NCBI GenBank assembly: GCA_966212505.1
Contig: CBIHRS010000001.1
Location: 62,001 to 126,000, forward strand
Origin: CAMLIZ01 sp966212505
Lineage (GTDB): Bacteria; Pseudomonadota; Gammaproteobacteria; Burkholderiales; Burkholderiaceae_C
DNA: 64,000 bases
Direction: 5' to 3'
The notes beneath the pieces are model-generated. The model was not told where the DNA came from, made no database searches, and saw only the letters and a program-made list of their open reading frames with translations. Positions 59,815 to 64,000 of this stretch are shown here, one piece after another. Positions within the stretch are counted from its first letter, which is position 1. Every line of letters begins with the position of its first letter. Made by a program: the position numbers and the translations under genes.

Positions 59815-60793
59815 GCTTGTAGAGCGCGCTCGCCTTGTTCAGCCGAAGGCGCACGGCCTCGGCCAGCGCCTTCGGCGCCGCCACCTTCACCTGCTCACCA
59901 TGGCGCAGCACGTCCATCGCCAGCTCGGTGGCATCGGCATAGGGCACGCGCAGCGTCAGCGAACCGTCGTCGTGCAGCGTGGCCTCCTGGGCCGGATGCC
60001 ACTGCTCGTGCGCCACCCACTGCGCGGCCTCGGGTGAGAACTGCAGCACGGCCCACTGCACCTTGGCGCCGCTGAAAGCGCCGTAGCCCGCATCGAGCTC
60101 GGCCTCGATGGTCTTCACCGCGACGTCCTTGGCGCGCAGGTCGAGCAGGCTGGCTTCGCGGATCGCGTCGAGCGCGAAGCGGCGCAGCGCTTCGCTGCTG
60201 TGGCACCAGGCATCGAGGTACCAGGTGTTGCGGTAGTAGACCAGCCGCTGCGGCGAGACAGTGCGCTGCGTTTCCTCCTTGCGACTGCGCACGTAGTAGC
60301 CCATCTGCACGCGCTGGCGCCGCGTGAGCGCACTGCCGATCAGCTCGAAATGGCGCGGCGCCACCGGCCGGCGCGCGGCATTCATGATCTTCACGCGCTT
60401 CATCAGCTCCTTGGACTCGCCTTCGCTGGCGCCCAGCATGCCGTGCAGCTTGTCGAGCAGCGGCTGCAGGTGGCGCGCGAGCACGCCGCCTTCGTCGAGC
60501 CCCTGGATCAGCTGGTGCATGGTCAGCAGCGCGTGGATCTCACGCTCGCTGAACCACACGCCGGGAAGCTCGTGCTTCACCTGCCGCTGGTCGCGCGGGT
60601 CGGCCTGCATCTTGTAGCCGTTGTCGAAGCGGTCGTAGACGATGGGCGCGTCCATGCGGCCGCGCAGGTATTCGAGGTCGCGCTTGAGCGTGGCGCGGCT
60701 GACGCCCAGCTCTTCCATCAGCTCCGCGAAGCTCACGCTGCCGCGGCTGCGGATCATCATCTCGATCTTGTAGAAGCGTTCGGTTCTGTCCAT
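59801..60793 (-). CDS. WYL-domain transcriptional regulator (YafY-like)
   Basis: A 330-residue regulator with an N-terminal HTH_11-type winged helix (RSRGSVSFAELMEELGVSRATLKRDLEYLR, about 16-45), a WYL domain (about 150-240, with the ligand-type residues in YYRNTWYLDAWCHSSEALRRFALDAI) and the C-terminal WCX extension (to KALAEAVRLRLNKAS). WYL proteins often sense nucleic-acid or nucleotide ligands and are frequent regulators in stress and defence loci. It is divergent from an unrecognised gene at 60937; two matched palindromes sit in between, probably its own operators. Confidence 0.92.
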   Translation of the reverse strand: MDRTERFYKIEMMIRSRGSVSFAELMEELGVSRATLKRDLEYLRGRMDAPIVYDRFDNGYKMQADPRDQRQVKHELPGVWFSEREIHALLTMHQLIQGLDEGGVLARHLQPLLDKLHGMLGASEGESKELMKRVKIMNAARRPVAPRHFELIGSALTRRQRVQMGYYVRSRKEETQRTVSPQRLVYYRNTWYLDAWCHSSEALRRFALDAIREASLLDLRAKDVAVKTIEAELDAGYGAFSGAKVQWAVLQFSPEAAQWVAHEQWHPAQEATLHDDGSLTLRVPYADATELAMDVLRHGEQVKVAAPKALAEAVRLRLNKASALYKPMPA

Positions 60794-60814
60794 CGCAGCT
60801 TGTTACCCGAGGGG

Positions 60815-60879
60815 TGGCTCATGGCGTGAGCCTGCATCCTAAGCGAAAGGTTGTTCGGCAGGCTCATCTTGTGAGCCAC
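60815..60879. promoter_or_regulatory. Paired palindromic operators, arranged as a larger dyad
   Basis: GGCTCA-tggcg-TGAGCC (60816-60832) and GGCTCA-tcttg-TGAGCC (60861-60877) are two 17-base palindromes with identical arms, centres 45 bases apart. Their flanks also mirror each other: GTGGCTCA on the far left matches TGAGCCAC on the far right, and TGAGCCTGC matches GCAGGCTCA on the inside. The pair lies 22 bases upstream of the WYL regulator start and about 60 upstream of the divergent gene. Confidence 0.7.
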
Positions 60880-60936
60880 TGGTCCGCCAGACTTGTCTTC
60901 GCCGGGGACGTCCCGGTGCTGCTCAGGGAAACGTTC

Positions 60937-62139
60937 ATGGCACAGGCCGCATTGCAGTTCGACAGCGCGATCACGATGACTGGCACCCGCGAGGCGCAGG
61001 TGCAGCCCGCCGCCGACGACGCGGGACTGACCGCGCTGGCCTTCGAGATCGGCTGGGACCATGCCCACTACCGCCTCGTGCCGCCCGCCGAGCATCTGCA
61101 CGAGGGCAACCCCGTGCGCCAGGGCTGGCAGGCCGCCCAGCAGGTCTTCGGCAACCGCACGCTGCGCGCCACGCCGCAGGTGCGGCTGTGGCTGCAGCTG
61201 CGCCTGCAGGCCTGGCTGCGCGGCCAGGCCTTCGAGACGGTGCAGGTCACGCCCAATTTCCTGGGCCAGATCGAGGTGGGCGTGTGCCCGGTGACACGCC
61301 GTGCGCTGACGCACGGCCTGGGCAAGCCCACCGATGCGGTGGTGGAGCGCATGTTCAATGGCGCCGGCTTCGCCGCCGGCAACCTGGCGATGTTGAGCGC
61401 CGAGGCTCGGGATGCAAAGGGAGAGCTCGCCTGGAGCGATGCGCTGGCGAATGCGCGCCGCATCGAAGCCGGCGAGGCGGAGGACATCCTGGGCCTCGGC
61501 GCCGCCGAGTGGATGCGGCTGGCGGTGATGATGTCGCTCGCCACGCCGCTGGCGCACGAGCAGGTGGCCAGCCTGCCGCTGGCGGTGCTGCCGCCCAACC
61601 GGCTGCGCGTGCTCAATCCGGTGCAGGCGCTGCAACTGCTGCTCACCCTGCAGTTCATGCGCGCCGGCTATGCCCGCCGCATGGTCGACATCGCGGTGGC
61701 CATGCCGGCGGTGGCGCGCCAGGAGTACCACGTGCTGATGCACACGCTGCTGGCGCGCCGCGTGGCGGCCGGCCCGCAGGCCGACCTGCCCACGCTGCGC
61801 CGCACGATGGAAGACGCCTGGAGCCATCCGCTGGTGGTGCGCCGCTGGCAGCGCCTGGCGCTGCGGCTGACCGAGGCCGATTGCGAGCGCATCGTGCAGC
61901 ATGCCGACCGCCGCGGCCTCACCGGCACCGAATGCCGCCTGCTCGACCGCGCCGCCGCGGTCGAGGGCTGGGCCATCGCGCCGCAGGCACCAGCGCAGTC
62001 CTACGCCGCGCCTTCGGTCGCCGCCGCGTCGGCCGCTGCGGCTCCGCGCGCGCCGTCGAGGTCCAGGCTGGCGTCGAATCCGAACACCGCGCCGGCCCAG
62101 GCGAACACCACCCACACCAGCATGCCGAACGGCAGGTAA
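60937..62139 (+). CDS. Unrecognised soluble protein divergent from a WYL regulator
   Basis: A 400-residue protein I cannot place in a named family. It has no signal peptide or membrane segment. The body (about 20-350) is mostly helical, with well-formed segments such as QVRLWLQLRLQAWLRGQAFETVQVTPNFLGQIEVGV and MVDIAVAMPAVARQEYHVLMHTLLARRVAAG; Cys in VGVCPVTRR and EADCERIV might bind metal. The last 50 residues are Ala/Ser/Pro-rich and lie entirely over the 3' end of the convergent membrane-protein gene (139-base overlap), so the original stop may have been lost. No good ribosome-binding site is seen beyond AGGGAAA. The paired palindromes upstream suggest tight control by the WYL protein. Confidence 0.7.
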   Translation: MAQAALQFDSAITMTGTREAQVQPAADDAGLTALAFEIGWDHAHYRLVPPAEHLHEGNPVRQGWQAAQQVFGNRTLRATPQVRLWLQLRLQAWLRGQAFETVQVTPNFLGQIEVGVCPVTRRALTHGLGKPTDAVVERMFNGAGFAAGNLAMLSAEARDAKGELAWSDALANARRIEAGEAEDILGLGAAEWMRLAVMMSLATPLAHEQVASLPLAVLPPNRLRVLNPVQALQLLLTLQFMRAGYARRMVDIAVAMPAVARQEYHVLMHTLLARRVAAGPQADLPTLRRTMEDAWSHPLVVRRWQRLALRLTEADCERIVQHADRRGLTGTECRLLDRAAAVEGWAIAPQAPAQSYAAPSVAAASAAAAPRAPSRSRLASNPNTAPAQANTTHTSMPNGR

Positions 62140-63221
62140 CCGAAGTAGCCGAGCAGCGGCATCTCCGAGAAGACGTGGATCACGTTGACGTAGGGGATGT
62201 CGTAGACCCAGTAGTTCGGGTTGGTCGGCGTGATCGGGTACGTGGGCGACAGCGGGTTGGGATGGGCGCTGCCGTAGTTCCACATCTCCCAGAAGAAGCC
62301 ATTGCACAGCGAGCCCAGCGCGACCAGCAGCGCCGGGCTCCAGTTGCCCTGCGCGATGGCGCTGAACGGCGTCCACACGTTCAGCCGCAGCAGCTGCGCG
62401 GTGATCACCGCCATCGGCCCGATCCAGATGACCCAGAACAGCGGATACGGCCAGAACACCATCGCCGCGATCGAGCCCAGCGCGCCCCACAGCATCAGCT
62501 GCGCGGGCAGCGCCAGCTTCGGCCCCTGCGAGTAGCGCACCGCCAGCGCCGGAAAGCTCTTCAGCAGCGTGTACCACTCGAAGATCACCGGCCACACCGT
62601 GGTGTAGGCCAGCAGGAACAGCACGACGATGGTGGCGTGGCTCAGCTGCGGCATGTGGCCGTTGGGATAGGTCCAGTTGCCGATCACGAAGTAGTCGTAG
62701 TACTCGAAGTAGCCCCAGCCGGCCACCGACACCAGCGCACTGAGCCACAGCGTGTGCGGCCTGGTCGCCAGCAGCGACCTGCCGCCCATGCGCCGGTAGA
62801 CCCAGCCGTCGAGCACGAGGATGAAACCCCACCACAGCGGCGTGAACGCGTAGTAGACGAAGCTGCCCATCGAGGGCGGGCGCGCCCACATCAGCCACCA
62901 GAAGTACAGCGTCAGCGCCAGCCCGAGCCAGAACCACAGCGGCAGCTTGGCCGGCGCGGGCGGGGCCGGCGGCGTGGGCGGTGCCTGGAAGCCGAACCAC
63001 TGCGGGAACACGTAGAACAGCGTGATCAGCAACGCGGCCGCGGCCACGAGCAGGAAGTAAGGCAGCCAGAAACCCGGCGCCGACTGCACGAACACCGGCG
63101 GAAAGATGCCGAAGCCCGGCGGCAGGTGCGCGCCCGGGTAGGCGAACCACGCGGCCACCAGCGGCACGATCAGCGTGGCCAGCACCGGCCACACCAGGCT
63201 CCATCGACTGGGTCGGGTCAT
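62001..63221 (-). CDS. Unrecognised multi-pass membrane protein
   Basis: A 406-residue protein with about ten hydrophobic helices and unusually many Trp, Tyr and Phe residues (for example FVYYAFTPLWWGFILVLDGWVY and CNGFFWEMWNYGSAHPNP). The N-terminus (RWSLVWPVLATLIVPLVAAWFA) is a membrane anchor, and a Pro-rich cytoplasmic or periplasmic linker (PPTPPAPPAPAKLP) is at about 80-93. I do not recognise the family. The aromatic, acidic motifs WGYFEYYDY and FWEMWNYGS could be cofactor- or carotenoid-type binding faces, but this is a guess. The tail (GARGAAAADAAATEGAA) lies over the convergent gene. Confidence 0.72.
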   Translation of the reverse strand: MTRPSRWSLVWPVLATLIVPLVAAWFAYPGAHLPPGFGIFPPVFVQSAPGFWLPYFLLVAAAALLITLFYVFPQWFGFQAPPTPPAPPAPAKLPLWFWLGLALTLYFWWLMWARPPSMGSFVYYAFTPLWWGFILVLDGWVYRRMGGRSLLATRPHTLWLSALVSVAGWGYFEYYDYFVIGNWTYPNGHMPQLSHATIVVLFLLAYTTVWPVIFEWYTLLKSFPALAVRYSQGPKLALPAQLMLWGALGSIAAMVFWPYPLFWVIWIGPMAVITAQLLRLNVWTPFSAIAQGNWSPALLVALGSLCNGFFWEMWNYGSAHPNPLSPTYPITPTNPNYWVYDIPYVNVIHVFSEMPLLGYFGYLPFGMLVWVVFAWAGAVFGFDASLDLDGARGAAAADAAATEGAA

Positions 63222-63255
63222 CCCTCGCTCCTTGCGGGTTGTTGATGTCTTGTCG

Positions 63256-64000
63256 TCAGGCGAGCCGGGCGTCGGTCAGCGCCGAGCTGTCGCGGTGCGG
63301 CTTGCGGCGGCGCTTGTGCTCGTACATGCGGCTGTCGGCCAAGTGCTTGAGCTGCTCGCTCGTGCTGCACTCGTTGACATGCACGGTGCCGAAGCTGGCG
63401 CCGCTGATCTCGTAGCCCTTGAGCGTGAGCACGTCGATGCAGTCGTCGATCACGCGCTCGACGAAGTCGACCGCGCCATCGCGCGTGGTCACCGCGAACT
63501 CGTCGCCGCCATGGCGATGGGCCGTGGCGCGCTCGCCGAGCCGCTCGGCGAGCGCGGCGGCGAAGTCGCGCAGCAGCTGGTCGCCGCGCGCATGGCCGAA
63601 GCGGTCGTTGTAGTACTTGAGGCCGTCGAGATCGATGTAGGTCAGGCTGCCATGCCCCGGCAGCTCGGCCAGTTCGAGCTCGAGCGCATAGCGATTGGGC
63701 AGGCCGGTGAGCGCATCGGTGCAGGCCAGGCGCAGGCTGTGCTCGGCACGCGAGAGCGCGCGGGCCTTGTCTTCCTCGAGCAGGCCGAACTGGTGCGTGA
63801 GCACCAGCGCCAGCAGCAGCACCTCGATGGCCACCGCCATCAGGCCGATGTGCTCGATGTACAGCGTGTACACGCCCTGCATCGAGACCATCGAGATCGC
63901 CGCGATGCCGGTGATGAAGAAGCCGACATTGGCCGCGAGGTACAGCGGCGCCAGCCGATCGCGCCTGAGCGTGCGCCAGATGCCGGCAGCCAGGCCGAAC
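63256..64000 (-). CDS. Membrane-bound GGDEF protein, 3' part
   Basis: The reading frame is open to the end of the window, so the 5' part is missing. About 248 residues are visible. They begin with the last helices of a membrane sensor (AANVGFFITGIAAIS, then EHIGLMAVAIEVLLLALVLT) of the 7TMR-DISM kind, followed by a coiled linker and a GGDEF domain (CTDALTGLPNRYALELEL, YIDLDGLKYYNDRFGHARGDQ). The active site RHGGDEFAVTT is intact. No RxxD inhibitory site precedes it (the stretch is ERATAHRH), so product feedback is probably absent. The C-terminal tail is basic (YEHKRRRKPHRDS). Confidence 0.88.
   Translation of the reverse strand, partial: FGLAAGIWRTLRRDRLAPLYLAANVGFFITGIAAISMVSMQGVYTLYIEHIGLMAVAIEVLLLALVLTHQFGLLEEDKARALSRAEHSLRLACTDALTGLPNRYALELELAELPGHGSLTYIDLDGLKYYNDRFGHARGDQLLRDFAAALAERLGERATAHRHGGDEFAVTTRDGAVDFVERVIDDCIDVLTLKGYEISGASFGTVHVNECSTSEQLKHLADSRMYEHKRRRKPHRDSSALTDARLA

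Noticed and set aside
60757..63204. An 815-residue minus-strand frame across the WYL gap and two genes
   Set aside because: It spans the divergent regulatory region and runs out of phase with two better-supported frames; its composition is shadow-like.
1..64000. CRISPR arrays, rRNA genes, prophage, integrative elements, riboswitches
   Set aside because: No regularly spaced repeats, rRNA-like stretches, integrase/transposase motifs or known riboswitch leaders were seen; the single tRNA has no attachment-site duplicate that I can find.

Overview
The window is a G+C-rich, densely coded piece of bacterial chromosome with no insertion sequence, phage gene, rRNA or CRISPR array that I can see. Gene content and protein style point to a beta-proteobacterium of the order Burkholderiales, probably the Rubrivivax/Leptothrix/Methylibium-like branch. 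This is inferred from the TetR-methyltransferase-rhodanese-tolC gene order, the tRNA-Gly(CCC) sequence and the hairpin repeat at 42267-42296, not from a database search. Codon and base use look even across the window, so I see no clear transferred island.

Layout. 1-4.8 kb: end of a HerA-like ATPase gene, a DUF2798 gene divergent from a LysR regulator, and a secreted CBM56/crystallin/beta-helix protein that probably acts on beta-1,3-glucan. Its promoter carries a LacI-type operator. 4.8-11.5 kb: a tripartite RND multidrug pump (adaptor, pump, outer-membrane channel) with a divergent AcrR-like repressor and an AcrR-type palindrome between them. 11.6-17.3 kb: two orphan solute-binding proteins, an N-formylglutamate amidohydrolase, and a histidine kinase / double-domain KaiC-like ATPase / response regulator operon. 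17.6-23.4 kb: an ECF sigma factor with a cupin anti-sigma factor, then a five-gene envelope operon (TPR protein, ABC ATPase, FtsX-type permease, LolA-like protein, beta-barrel). 23.6-30.9 kb: a diguanylate cyclase, a CysJ-like flavoprotein, a degenerate GGDEF protein, tRNA-Gly(CCC) with promoter and terminator, a universal stress protein, dacB, trmB and uppP. 31-37.9 kb: a TetR-methyltransferase-rhodanese-tolC operon and a run of small enzymes (NTF2-like, two VOC, GFA, tautomerase, DUF1161, GNAT).

38-48.3 kb is the most unusual region. Six consecutive minus-strand genes encode three transglutaminase-like proteins, two circularly permuted ATP-grasp ligases and two alpha-E modules (one free, one fused). 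This is an expanded form of the predicted peptide ligation and cleavage system described for COG2307/COG2308/COG1305 genes, and its product is unknown. comEC lies directly upstream on the same strand.

50.8-64 kb: a response regulator, RidA-like and DsbB-like proteins, a GGEEF diguanylate cyclase, an esterase, an OruR-type AraC regulator, GNAT, parC (parE is not here), a PNPOx-like stress protein, exonuclease III, a WYL regulator facing an unrecognised gene across a striking pair of palindromes, a multi-pass membrane protein, and the 3' part of a membrane-bound GGDEF gene. Four GGDEF proteins in 64 kb, one of them with a degenerate catalytic motif, suggest an active cyclic-di-GMP network.
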